Positions 9,291 through 22,502 of a DNA stretch of 64,000 nucleotides are shown one piece after another; within the stretch, counting starts at the first letter, position 1; each line of letters opens with the position of its first letter. The position numbers and the translations under genes are program-made. Origin of the DNA: Sipunculus nudus (taxonomy: Eukaryota; Annelida; Sipuncula; Golfingiida; Sipunculidae). The DNA is taken from assembly GCA_026874595.1 (NCBI GenBank), contig CM049310.1:69639556-69703555 (forward strand), read 5' to 3'. The notes under the pieces are model-generated. The model made no database searches. It saw only the letters and a program-made list of their open reading frames with translations, and was not told the origin of the DNA.

Positions 9291-10021
9291 TGTTACGGTC
9301 CCTTTTCACACCAAACAACTCAGGCTGAACCGTAACACATATGCTCAGACACGTTCTCTTCAAATGAATACGTAACCAAAATATGGGTGCAAAAACAGTA
9401 CTATATTACTAGATTACAATATTTACATTCATACACAAATAATATAATAGTCAATACATAACGTAATTTATAACCAAGTCTCTGACGAAAACTGAGTCTC
9501 TAAATAACGAACTGTAACGAAATACTTAACTGAATCCGGTATACGAGAAACTGAAGTCCATCATCAACACATAATTCGGGCACACACAAAACTGAAGTCC
9601 TGTATTAATCCATGTGGCACCAAACAAACAAAGTCTCTCCTCTTCCTAAATAATAAAGTTCATGGCGTGGTTTATGGCATTCCGTGGGCTTGGGGACCAA
9701 GAGCCCACGGTCACGGTCCCCGGGGATAACAGCAATGTGGCGTTTCAAAGTCAATAGTCCCGCCTCGTACTGCAGGCGAGTTCGTTTTATAGGTTTTCAA
9801 CAATGGGTGAAAACCGCAGAAGTTTGTGGTTTTGCTTGAGAGAAACGATAGCGCCGGCAGAACTGCAAAACCAGTACTGAATGGTCCAAGAATAGTTTTT
9901 ATGTTTCTCAAAGCGCGTCAGTAGTCACTGATAGCGGGGTGGATCCATAAGCGTGGAAACGGGGGCGGCCACACCACTTCGTGGCGCCATCTTCCGATGT
10001 CCGGGTGACGTCCATGCAACA
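9291..10021 (-). repeat. 5' LTR of the complete retrotransposon copy
   Basis: A 731-bp direct repeat identical by eye to 3365-4095. On the minus strand it starts TGTTGCATGG and ends CCGTAACA, giving the expected TG...CA ends with a short TGTT/AACA inverted repeat. The two copies diverge exactly after position 10021 (versus 4095), which fixes the outer border. The flank from 10022 is AT-rich host sequence starting ATATG; the matching target-site duplication would lie left of the window. Confidence 0.92.
9785..9791 (-). promoter_or_regulatory. TATA box in the LTR (right copy)
   Basis: Minus-strand TATAAAA about 230 bases into the LTR, the only good TATA match in its first half, consistent with a U3 promoter driving gag-pol leftward. 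Found by motif only. Confidence 0.5.
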
Positions 10022-10677
10022 ATATGAATACTCGTGCAAATACTTTCAAAATGTACTCATGAATGCATTCATGAATATATTCTTTATTAGTATTGTAGTA
10101 ATCATATCAGTTATATTTCATTTTAAAAATCATATGATTCTCTTATTATTTTTAATAAAAATTATATTTGGGACAATATTTGTAATTTTTTTAATAAATA
10201 GTTAAACTCTTATATTATATGTTCTGCTTATAAGTTATATGGCCAAGTCAAAATCTGTGTGACAATAGTACTCCATTTGTTAATAAAATAAATGAAATCA
10301 ATCCTCTTCCCTGTCTCCAAAGGTACTATCAAAATCATACATAAGCTAAACAACAACAATTCATAATACAGCTTATATTTATTACCACACAAAACCAGCA
10401 TGTGCCTCATTTCTAAATAATATTTTTTTATCATATATAACAGCTGAGCGTCGTGACCCATAGGTCCCTTGTTCTCGATTGAGAATCTGTAAATAAGAAT
10501 AACAGGACCATATGGAAAATACATTCTGCATAATTCGTAGAGAATATATGGCTAGGAAGTGACATTTTACAGACAAATACTTGTTTTGGTAACACTCTAT
10601 GGACAATGATTTTTTTCTGTCCGTTTGTCAAATTATACTTGTTTATCAGACATGAATGGTTTGGTGAATTTGTGCAG
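10022..10677 (+). other. Intron of the SLC5 gene, left of the first visible exon
   Basis: AT-rich noncoding sequence between the retrotransposon and the first exon. I searched it for the preceding SLC5 transmembrane exon and found none. It holds one copy (10442-10474) of a dispersed motif starting AGCTGAGCGTC. It ends in a normal acceptor (TTTGTGCAG) at 10677. Confidence 0.7.
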
Positions 10678-10883
10678 GTTTTGTACGTATCGGTGGGTAC
10701 GAGCAGCTCAAGTACAGATACAGAACGGCTATACCGGCTGTACGTGCAAACAACACGACCTGCGGAATGCCGCGTCACGACGCCTTCCGTCTTTTCCGTG
10801 ACCCAGTGACCTCCGATAATCCTTGGCCTGGCCTAGTTTTACAGTCAAGCATTGGTTGTCTGTGGTACTGGTGTGCTGATCAG
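10678..10883 (+). CDS. SLC5 exon: GGYEQL to WYWCADQ
   Basis: Acceptor TTTGTGCAG, donor CAG|GTTGGT. The first two bases complete a codon from an upstream exon (phase 1 intron); 68 codons follow. They read through IGGYEQL, the YRTAIPAV stretch, an extracellular [22 protein letters not shown] and [12 protein letters not shown] is a potential N-glycosylation sequon. It ends in phase 0 and continues directly into the exon 17.7 kb downstream. Confidence 0.9.
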
Positions 10884-10943
10884 GTTGGTGATTTATGTTA
10901 TTTAGGTGTCTAATCATATATATATGTTATTTAGGTGTCTAAT

Positions 10944-10996
<53 letters not shown>

Positions 10997-13900
10997 TGTC
11001 ACAGATATCTCTTTTATTGTAACAGCAGTCTTACATGTGTATGTGCAACGCTAGCATTGGCCGTTGTTATCCCGGCATAGCCCGGCCCACGCGTGCGGCC
11101 CACGTGTAAACACAGCGGTCATGCTAGTCTGGGACTTTCTCGCCTGGCCGAGCCGGGCCGGCTCACGTGTCGATACTGGTGTGTAGAAACACGGTGTTCG
11201 TTGTTCTCGATGTTTCCTGTACTGTGTGTCATGCTAGGTTCTTTGGATTGTTCTCGGCTTGGGGTGAGAATTTGGGGTTAGGGTAAGGGTGAGGGGGCTG
11301 TGTTTTAGAGCCGGGAGAGAAAGGAGAGAAATATTCCAGCGGACACAGAAGCGTGTAAGTCAGATGTGGACCTTTTCCGATAAGTGCGGCACTTAGATTT
11401 TCTTCTAAACTTGTGAAGGATCTTATACAGTCTTCAGTTTGCTTTCGGAATTAAAACAAGAACTTCACTTTGGGATTACAACGGATTGATTTTGTGAATG
11501 AACTGGACTGTTATTCTATGAGAAGATTTATGTCAACTGTTCATCTGGGTTGTACGTTATAAAGGACTTGTTGTCGCTTTGACAGTGGTGGTATCCAGGT
11601 ACTGTGCACTTTGTTTCTTATGCAGTATGATTTTATTGATTTATTGTTTTACTGTTGTTGTACTGTGTAATTGTATTGATTTAGTGTATTGTAATATTAG
11701 GGTTGTTTTAAGAATAAATTAAAGTTATTTGTTAACAAAAAACCATTAACTTCTTTATTCATTCCTAGACATTTCACGCTGCCTAGTGTTACAGAATCTG
11801 ATTTTTTTTATCTCCATAACAAAATTTAGGCTATTGTCCCCGATTAGAAGTCGCCCATTCGTATGCAGTTGTTCTGCCACTCGCCTGGTGAACCCGTGTT
11901 TCTGAACCATGACAATTGTTTTACAAAAACGTGCACGTATGAACGAACGACTGATTAGTAGATTCTGGCGGGGGTTTCAAAGTCCCTAAGAGATTGAGGA
12001 CCCTTAGAAGTTGGTGCAATCTCCCCAGGCCTTCCTTTTGAAAAAGCTTTTTTTTTCATACCACCTATAAATCGGCCGAACTATTAAAACCATGGTTATC
12101 ATGGAAAGATACTTCTGAATATATAAAAATCGATATACCTGTATACCTATAAAACGGTGATCGTGTAAAGGGCCTCAGCTCTTTGTGTTCACTCAACGGA
12201 AAAGTGCTCCCTATTAAAGACTCATATGGACATGTGTTCCGCGCTTGAGTTTAAAATCTTTATTTCCTTTTGACAGAGTAAAAATCCTTAATAGTCGATA
12301 TAATGGAAATCGGGTTCAGTGGGGATTACGGGTCGCCTCCTGAAAAAAGCGTGACAGGCAAAAATGTTTTGCTGAACATTTGTAGAGGGTTAGGGTAAAG
12401 ACATATCAATAGTCCATTTCATTTTTGAGTTAATAAGAATCATCACTACAATATATATTTTCTTATAAACCATTATGACAAAGGACCATTCCTTTGTCCC
12501 CGTTTGGAAGCCACCCATTCGTATCAAAATAAAAGAAAATTTATCTCTTCCAGAAATCACACCAAAAAAAATATTTTTCCCCGATAAACAACATAGGTCC
12601 GACAGCTTCATTGCTTGGGAAATATTGTAGATTTAACAATTATATAAAGAAGAATTCTACTGTGAAATTATTTTAAAAGATGCTTTGTATTAGTTGAAAC
12701 TCAGGCGACATCATAAAACATGATGTTTATTCAGTGTAGTCAGCTGGGGGTATAGTCATTTATATATAGACCATTCCTTTTTCCCCTTTTGGAAGTCACC
12801 CATTCATATTTATTTGTTCTGCCACTCGCAAGGTGAACTCGTGTTACTAAAGCATGACTGTGTTTACACATGAAAACGCATACAAGTGAACACGACTGAT
12901 ATTAAAGGAGATTCTCGTGGAGGTCTGTACGCCCTGAATACAGATTCTAGTTTGTTATCAATTTAAAGATGTACTGGTTATATTTTTTTTCATGTTTCAC
13001 CGTCCCTACAGACAACGGATCTTAACAAATATATGTGACCCCCCCCCCCCCTCCCAAAGACACACCCAAACCAACCCAACCCGAATGATAATTAAGTTGT
13101 TTGGTTTCTTTTTTAATAAAAAAAACTCCATAAAACACTTCCCTCCCTTTGCGGTACTACTATAGAACGCGGGCTTCATCCCAACAACCATAGGATATGC
13201 ATGAAGTCAAACTGCTACTTGCATTTTAACTTTGCCACTTATTTTATCAACCACTTACACTCTTCTCCATTACATAAATCTTGAACATCATAACGTCCGT
13301 CCGTATACACTCGTAGTCATAACCTCGTCGAGACAGTGCGTGAGTGATCCTGCAGTCGCTCTGAAAGCCGCGTTCTATAGTTAATCCGATATGGCCGAAC
13401 TTTAGAAAAAATGGGTATCATGGAAAGATATTATTGAATGTATAAAAATCAACATTCCTGTAACCCTTAAAAAATTGTCAAACGGTGGCCACATCACTTG
13501 ACTCAGTGCCCAGTGTTGACCAAACTGAAAAACCCTCGCACTAAAAGCGGAGTCTTTGAATTAAAACCTTTACTTCCTTTTGAGAAATTTCTTTAGATAT
13601 AGGGATCAATGGGGATTATAGTGGACCCGCGTGACCGCGTATTGCACGGAAATACCTCTTGGGCAGGACATGCGCTCTGGCCACGGTCTTAACAGGCCAG
13701 TGAAAATCCCCGAGGCGCCTCCTGAAAAACGTCACAGTCGTAGAGGACCTTGCAGCACAAAAGAAATCGGGGCACCTAATGGGGAAATATTAAAATTATT
13801 AATTATTCAGCTTAATAGGGCATAATCCCGCAAAATAAAACAAACTTGTCCCAGAAGAGCACACCACCGATAAGTCTGCCGAATTTGGAGAGTCAAATCA

Positions 13901-16900
13901 GAACGAAAGCAGGTTAACCGTGGTCTAGAGAAAACCCAACTCCGTATCTAATACTTATAAAAGGAATTCGGTTCATGTCTGTTCGCAATGTTCTCTAAAA
14001 CCGCGTTGTGTACAATAGCGTGCCTTACATCATTTTAAAGGTTATTATGCCCGCAGTGACATAGGCGATATGAGAATAAATAATTTTTAATGTACATATA
14101 ATTTTTAGTGATTTTTCCGTTTTTACTGACTTGCACAGAGGTAAGACCGAGCATAGCCGAACTGCTTTCGGCAATGACCGGAACGAATGCATCGTGGTCT
14201 TTCAACCTCAAACACTACTATCGCTTGCTTTCAGTGAGTGATTTGAGCCTGTCGGGCCTTTCATTTGAACGAGGCTCTCACCCACGTGGGTGGTCAGTAA
14301 AAGAGAAAAACACATGTTTCTCGCTTTATGAAATGGAGAGTTCAACCCAGGAGGAATAATGACAAAACCTAATTCAAGGTCCAATTTCACGAACAGGCAT
14401 GGGGTGGGGTGGAGTGGTGTCTGGGGTTTCAGGCCTCAAAATTAGTCTGATACGATGAAAAAAAGGTTGCGGCGGTTGAAAATGAATACGGACCCTCTGC
14501 ATGGAGTCCCGTTGGGTCCGCTTCTGCTACTTACGAGGTATGCATATTTCTGTTTCTTTCTCCTGGAACAGTTTCCTTGCAACGTACAATTAATAAATCT
14601 TTCATGTGTTCTCACATCAACCTTATCTTTATACGTCCAACGATAAAATCCAGTCAAATAATCATCGAAAACCTGAATGCCCCCGCGTCTCATTCCGGTT
14701 CGCAATGTAAACACCATCACTGACCAGGTCTTCAAGGTAAACATACCGGGGTATAAATTTCTTGCCACGAGGACAGCCCCACAAAATAAATGTTAAAAAT
14801 ATTGGAGCGACTGCAGGATCACTATACACTGTCGCCACCAAGTGTTTATACGGACAGACGGTATGATGTTTAGGATTCATGTAATTTTAAACTAAGTGGC
14901 AAAATTAAGATACAAGCAGCTGGTTATAGAAACGTTTTCTGACATGTTCACAGAAGTGTTGTGCCTCAGAGAGGTGCGTGAGTTATTCTGCAGTCGTGCC
15001 AAAATGTTTATACATATCTTATGGAGACAGTTTCCCACTGAAAACCTATATTTTCTGTTAACTGTTAGAATAAAAAAATGAGCCCACATTTCACATCTCA
15101 GTTAATAAATCTCCTCAATCCCAGTAATAAGCCCGGTATACCGGGTCTATCAGCTAGTTAATTATATAGATATTTCCCGGAAACTCTTTTGACGTTGGTA
15201 AATACATTTTCTCCCCTGGCAAACCCCTCTAATGTTGGTTAATGTTTTCTTTCCCAGGAAACTTTTCTGACGCAATGGTAAATATTTGTTGTGCATTTAC
15301 AAACTCTAATGGCCTTTCTTTTCCTTGTTTTGAACCTTAGTTTTACTGAACAGACTTTTCACTATTTTGCCATATTTCTAATATTTTAAATGTTGTGTTT
15401 AATAATATATGTTTATGTGTTTGTGTATATGAAATGAAGACTTAATATATCATAATATGAAATGTGATTTTATTTAGGCATGAAGGTTTCAAAACTATAT
15501 GTAAGCTTAGTATGCTCTTTACAAATCTCTTTACCAACACCATGTAATGTTAAGCATGAATGCTATGGAGGAAAACTTTTCATTCAGACGGATTGTAGCT
15601 GTTGATATTGCACAAAAAGAATTAATTTCACTAATAACATTATTAACGAATCCCTTTACATCGTAAGGTTTTACTGTAGACTGAAGTTTAACATACTGGT
15701 ACATGGTGAATATGTCTTCGTCTTGTTCTGTTATGATGTATACATCCGAGTTATTTTACAAAATAATTATATTACAATTGAAGGTAACATCTCACAATTA
15801 ACCATGCTCATAAGTAAACCAACACTATAATTTTGATATTTTCTAGAAGAAATAATCTGAAAAAAAATAAACAGATCATGTGTGTCTGAATTATAAGCAG
15901 ATGAGGTAATCATTAGTACAGCTCTCTAAATAGTTGCAGTGGAAACTTGTAATATACATACACCCGATGTTTACGTAAATCCAATCGAACCATGCGCAAG
16001 GAACACTCCCATACCAAGTAACGTCACTACCTCGTGCAAGGTTCACCCAACGAGCACCAAACTGAGGGGCAGTTCACAAGATCTGTGATTTTCAGTGAGA
16101 ACTAAAAAAGAACGGTTGGTGTTAGGAAATCGGTTCACAAAGTTCATCAGAATCTAGTCTAATGACCCTTATTAGTCCAAAAACAACTCGCAAAACTTTC
16201 GCCACTCGTAGTTTTTCAGTTGTTTGGCCATGCTATTGGAATGAACTACCTGCTGACATTACTGTTACATAAAAGAACTTTATACGAAAAAAAACATATC
16301 TATTCAGAGAACATTTTAATTATTCTTGATGCTTATGTCTCTTAAAATTTAAAAGAGGGTTATTTTTCATTTCAACGTCATTTTTTCCAAGTAAATGGAG
16401 AATCATGCTAACTTTTTGAGAATATCTTACTAGTTCTAGATGTTTAAATATTAAATGGTCTTAATACGACGCATAGGTTATTATATATATTTAATTCATT
16501 CCACACGTTTGTTGTTCAGCGCCTCAGACTGTTTTTAACAATATAAGAGCGCTATATAAATTTTAAAAAAATGTAATGTAGCAATTGGCAATTGCGGCAT
16601 GCCTTCGGTCTTTAATAAAGTGAAGCAAAAGCCTGTCTCCCCACAACATTAGCTTTGACGTAAAAGTGGATTGCACATGTCAACTGAAGTGGTGGGTCGC
16701 GTTAATCGGCTCTAATGCCTAAATAATGTTTTTCCAGATTGTATTCACTCATGCCTCGCTGCAGAAAATACATCACAAACACATGTATAAAATGATTAAC
16801 AATATGCTCATTAAAAAAAGAGCCTTAAAAGGTCAAAGTTCATTTCCTTAATTAAAAAATTTAAATGTACTGGTGAAGATACAGCAGCATATAATTCGGG

Positions 16901-19220
16901 TCCTGTTTCGGAAGAATTTTCAGCCTAGGAAATGAACTGAAATTATTATTACTGCTGAACCTGGGTGAAATTCGATAGATTTCAATTATACTTAATAGCC
17001 CTGGCTTTCAGTGGGAAGGCCAGTGGATTGTGATCACCGTAAATTGCATATTATGTGTATATAATAAATGATCTACTGTACCATGGCAGTGGCGGATACA
17101 GAAATTCGAGAAGGGGGGGGGGGGGCGGCGCTAATATTGCATTGGCGCTTGACAGGTTTAATAAAACTATGTTCTTAAATCTGTGTTATATATATATATA
17201 TATATATATGTAAATGTATATATAATTATGATATAAAAATTGTGTGTGTGTTATTACGTAATATATTTCACCTTATGGGAAATAATAATAACATCTCGAG
17301 CCATGATTAATTTTAAATTAACTATATTTAAATGGTTAATGGTTAGTGGGATCCCTTAGTGCTAGAAAAGTGCACTTCTGGATAAAATTTTGGCTCTTTG
17401 CCCAGTGTTAATATAGATCATAAGGAATAAAAAAATTGATAGAAGCACTTCCGCCGACCCTTCTAGCGGCCATTTTGTTTAAATACAAGATGGCTGCTAT
17501 CAGTATAGAGAAAATGCCATATTTCTGCATTATGTTATTTGAATTAATTGATTTTGGTATCGAAATACGGCAATTTCATTATCCTGAGTTCAATGGGGAA
17601 GGTGTTGCAGGTGTATTGTATGAAGGTCAGCTATACTGGGTCAAGGTCAAGGTTAATTATCACCAAAATACACTCAAATTAATTTTATTGTCATGCATTT
17701 AATAAATGAGACAGAAACACATTTTTCTGGGATAAAAATGTACAATATACTAATAGTACAATTACTAGTGGCGGATCCGTGGGGTCCAGGGGGTCCAGAA
17801 CAACCCCCCCCCCCGTCTCCCACCCTTTGAGACTCAACAGCCTTTTTTCAGGGTTTCAAACTTTTACAACCTTGACACCCTCGTTTCAGAACCAGAAGAC
17901 CTTGTTTAGGTCTTCATGGTTAGACCCTCAGATGCGGATCTAGGGGGGGGGGTCCAGGAGGTCTGGACTCCCATTTTTCAGCCACTGTAACCTTTTGTAA
18001 GGGTTTCAGACCAATTTTGCACCCTGGGACCCCCTTCCCTTTTTCCAGCCCGAAGGACCTTTTCAAGGTTTTGTCATTAGGTCTCCTGAGTTGGACCCTT
18101 CCTTTTTCTGAATCCTGGATCCGCCCCTGACCCTCTCCCTTCCATTATTAGTTATATTTAATTAAAAAGAATGGACAAATTCAAGATGGCCACCAACTAC
18201 ATTTAAAGCACATTTCTGCATAACGTTTGCCGCTGTCAGTTAGCTTGACAGGGCTAGAGTTTCAGGTTCCTGACGTTATTAACAAAGTTAGGACATTTGT
18301 TTCGAATGACGATCACAGCCTTAGGCGATTCTACATACAACATAGTTAATGTAAATCGAGTATTCCAGTGGCCAAACCATTTTGGGTAATGATATTCAAG
18401 AGGTACTGATCTTTATAAGGGGTAAACTTGCGGTTACTTTTTTTTCTACATGACTGCCTTAACCATGGAAACCCATTTCATTTGATACTGCTGGATAATA
18501 ATCTCAGATAGGGAATGTTTGTTTTGGTGTACCATAGCGGAAGCTGGAGGCATTTAAAACAGCTCATACTTCCATACTTGGGCAATGTGGAAAGAATTCC
18601 CCAATTTCACTGAGACGTTATTAACTCTTCTGACTTATCCAGAGGAGATGACATTGGATAGTATCCAACACAGTTCTTCGATAAATTCACTCTCATGATT
18701 TACTCTTAGACCACAAATGCCTCCTATGTCAATGAAGCTCGTCAGAGTTGTTATCTCAAGGAATTCATACGCTTGACATGATATCACCTATTCAGCAAGC
18801 ACTGCTCCAGCATATACTGATGCCTCGGTTTGGGTATGGGTCAAGGTAGAGGAAAGCGATAAGAGCGCTCTCCCTTTTTGACTTTCTTGCCTGATTCCAG
18901 CAAATCCTATTCTTTGCTGTTTCAATGCGGTTGCTTGAAGGCATGCAGGAGCCATTGTAAATGGTCTAAGGCGTGTCTTCTCTGTCGATGTCAATAATGA
19001 CACCCTTTAACTAAGATGTTCGATTAAGTTTCTTGAATTTTATACTTTTCTGCATATGTTCAAGCTAGTATTAGTATAAGGGATATTATTAGGGCTGGGT
19101 ATCGGTCCGCCTCGTCCGGTACAATACGTATCGCGATACAGTTAATTCGATACCGATACGTATTGACGATACGCTTCATTTCTCTTTGTTTATCATTTCT
19201 TAATAAAAGCCCTGTTTCTT

Positions 19221-19276
<56 letters not shown>

Positions 19277-21496
19277 GTTTATCATTTATCTCTGGGTTTT
19301 TTTTCGCAGCCAGTCATAGGTTACTTGAAACAGAAAGAGACGTAGCATCTGGTCATGAGGTCAAATGTCTGGAAATATGCCGTACAGTTATAACGTTATG
19401 CGTAGGCAAACTATTTAACTAAATAATTATTTCCCCGACTATTCCGCCTTATTTTCCGGATACATTATTTATGACTCAAACTTCCATGATCGTCTTTATG
19501 ATAGGACTGTTGGGGGAGCTGGTATCCTCATGCCATTGTCAACTTTCTGAAGTTTCGCCGCGATTGAGGTTTTGGACCGGGTATCTCTTCCAGTGCTCAC
19601 AAAACCACCAGCTTTTTGTGGACCCTTAAAGGGGATTTCCAGTCGTAAGCAACGTTTAGAGCTCGTGCTTCATATCATCTCGGCAAAACGACACGGAGGT
19701 GTTAACCACGGCCTTGCAATGGCCAGGAGTTCATTATGTATGACATGTGATCGCAAACATCGCCCTTGTTAACGTACGAAGAAACGTAATGGACTGGATT
19801 ACCATGGTATCTTAAGACGTTAATTAGCTAAATGTCGGGGAGTGACCTGCATGCATCACTGCACGTGCCTGCCGTTCACAGGTGGGAGATGAGACCATTC
19901 GATACGCCTCACCGATTACAAGCTCTTGGCCTCCTTGATCGCCGTGTCGGCGTCTGATGTGATATTAACTGCGATCTGGTATCACTGCAAGGGTCCAAGT
20001 GTGACAATAAACGGGATTATGACAATATTCCATGACATTAAACGGTTAGATTTACCATTGTTTATAAAGGAAATGGTTTGGGAATTTAGATTTATATGAC
20101 AATAAACGGGATTTTCTATTAACCGATATGACACATAGTGGGCTCGATTGTACAGTGAAACCGCTCTGGGGAGGACTGTCACGGGACAGGATAATTTGTT
20201 CGTTGTAGCGGGGTGTCCGCCCCAGAGGGGTCGAGCCCAGGAGGTCCGGCTGCGGCAACATGTCGGAGACCAAAGTATGGGATTTTATCAACCATAAAAA
20301 ACCTGTATTTTTCCTTTAATATTAAACCTTAAATATATGTTACATGTGAATAACATTTGATGCAACCGGTTGTTGTGTTTTATTTATTTATTTTATTTTT
20401 ATTTTATTTTTGAATGTGACTTTTCATATTAACTGGAACATTATCGTCATTACCTATTATTAAAATGATATTTTTACATTGATTGACATCAACAGGACTT
20501 AAAATTTGCACTGGGTCTGTAAAATTTCTCAATTACTCACTCTTCGTGATAATAAAAGAATCGCTCATGACATAAATTAATTTCTGACATCTCGTTCAAG
20601 TTTTGTGAAAATCTTTTTGTAGTGTAAGCAAATATGATAAATCAATGCATGATATCATATATGCCTTATAATTGGTAGTTGGGATAGATTTCCGTGATGC
20701 AAATGTTGCAGGATCGGGGATTGGTTGATATGGCTGAGCCCTCACCCCAGGCGAATGGTCATAACTCGTGACTGTTATCGTCCGGGTGTGTAACAGATAC
20801 ATCAATATCCTCGCTTCTAGGCCTGTGATAGAATAATGTGGCCCAAATACAGAATAAATATGTTGCTTTATATGTTGCTTCACTGAGAGCCCGGCACAAT
20901 AGAATCTTCATTAATTCCGTCATTTTTTGGGGGGACTGCTATTGATAAAATGATACACAAATGAATGTTCAAGCTGAAAAATAAGGTAACTTGAGTAAAA
21001 CTAGCTCCGGTCTTATAGTCATGGCAGTATGCCTAAATCATGAGAACATTAAAGTGATATATAAGGCGTACCAGAAGCATACCACATTTGCAATTTCAAA
21101 GCATTTCTGCCGACTTAGATCGGAACGGCCGCTTGGGTGTCCGTTCACCGGGGTGATTTTTGCCATCGGGCAGACAAAAAAGTGTCCATCGTCCGAATAG
21201 TGGGAGTGTCCGCCCTAAAGGCCTGGCCACACCGAACGCTGCGTTGCGCCGTGCTGTGCAGCCCGTCAAAACTAAGCTGAAAAAAAGTTCAATATTCTCC
21301 GCTTTGCAGCGCCGCAAAAAATCCTCAGCCGTTTATTTGCAGCGCTTTGCAGCGCAGCGCAGCGTTCGGTATGGCCGGGCCTTAATGGGGTTTAAAAAGT
21401 AGTAAAAACGCACCGTCGGCCCAAAAAATTTCCGTTAAGCGGTGTCCGCCTGCAGCCCGGGGTTTCACTGTATCATAAAGCGAATAAGTGTCACAA

Positions 21497-21555
<59 letters not shown>

Positions 21556-22438
21556 ATAGACTTTAATGTACCTTTTTCATAGTAGCAATATTCATTAATA
21601 CAGAGGAAAGTCAGTATCATTTCTCTATTAACGCTTACATGCACCTGCTTTTCATGGAAGTACTGATGTGCATGCGTATAAACATTTCTAATCAAGTCAT
21701 TAAAGGCAAAGCAACAAATATACAGTGCATTTAGCTTTATAAATCGTCAAGGTTATATTTAAACTTCGAGTCACGTCCCTATTCGTTAGCGATCAATGTT
21801 TTACATCGATACGACCGATACAGCATGCAACGCATTTCGGTTATCGTATCGACGTCGCGTATCGATTCGTATCGATATATCGATATATTGATACAGCCCT
21901 AGATATTATCCAAACGTCTTTTATAAACTAAAGGCTACCCCTCCGAGCTTTTATAAATATGGGCCAGAAAACATGGATATCACCTCAGACAGGCTGCTTG
22001 TTTTGTTTTTATCAACGCGTTAATAATATGTTGGAGCCCGACAAAATCAAAACAATTTGAACAAGGGCGTCTGGCAGCAAGTCAGATAAGCCAGAGCTTT
22101 GCAAATGGCGTTTTGCAACAAGTAACCTTTAGACCTCGGCATATAGGCGACATACCACCTTTGGTTAAAGGTTTTTCCCGTTTGTCAACGTTGTTGTTGA
22201 TCACCATGTTGTTAAGAAGCAAGTTATAAATATTCTTCACGGAGGCCTTATGAGAACTTTTCATAACCAGGATTACCATTAGATAATTAATTTATACACA
22301 GAGGAAGACAAATCACATAAATCCTTTTTCCAAAGGTAAGTAAATGGGCACCTTTAAGTAATGTATGTGATATGCTTTCCACAAATCTAAAATAATGAAA
22401 AAAAGGTCTCTGGAAGGTCTCTGGAATTGAATATTTCT

Positions 22439-22502
<64 letters not shown>

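Larger units (their letters stand above)
1..10021 (-). mobile_element. Tandem array of a Ty3/Gypsy LTR retrotransposon with Gmr1-like domain order
   Basis: Everything from 1 to 4095 recurs at a constant offset of 5926 bases (5927-10021), so two copies lie head to tail and share the LTR at 3365-4095. The right copy is complete: LTR 9291-10021, primer-binding site, gag, protease, integrase, reverse transcriptase, RNase H, polypurine tract, LTR 3365-4095 (6657 bp in all). The left copy is cut at the window edge inside its integrase C-terminal/RT frame. I noticed one base difference between the copies (1104 C, 7030 A; Val versus Phe). Integrase precedes RT, as in the Gmr1 group of Ty3/Gypsy elements. 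No env-like frame is visible. The array lies antisense in an intron of the SLC5 gene. Confidence 0.93.
19090..21901. mobile_element. Non-autonomous hAT-type DNA transposon, host of nested insertions
   Basis: Terminal inverted sequences TAGGGCTG (19090) and CAGCCCTA (ends 21901) are flanked by a perfect 8-bp target-site duplication GATATTAT (19082-19089 and 21902-21909), the hallmark of hAT elements. Both subterminal regions are rich in ATCGATAC-like words. No transposase frame was found. The total is 2812 bp, of which 1318 bp is a second transposon inserted at 20153-21470; without it the element is about 1.5 kb. Confidence 0.88.

Noticed and set aside
9981-10205. 74-codon plus-strand hydrophobic frame across the LTR end
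   Set aside because: Starts inside the LTR and continues into AT-rich intron; does not match the missing SLC5 helices.
11270-11300. Telomere-like words GGGGTTAGGGTAAGGGTG
   Set aside because: Only two imperfect units, interior to a candidate LTR; not an interstitial telomeric array.
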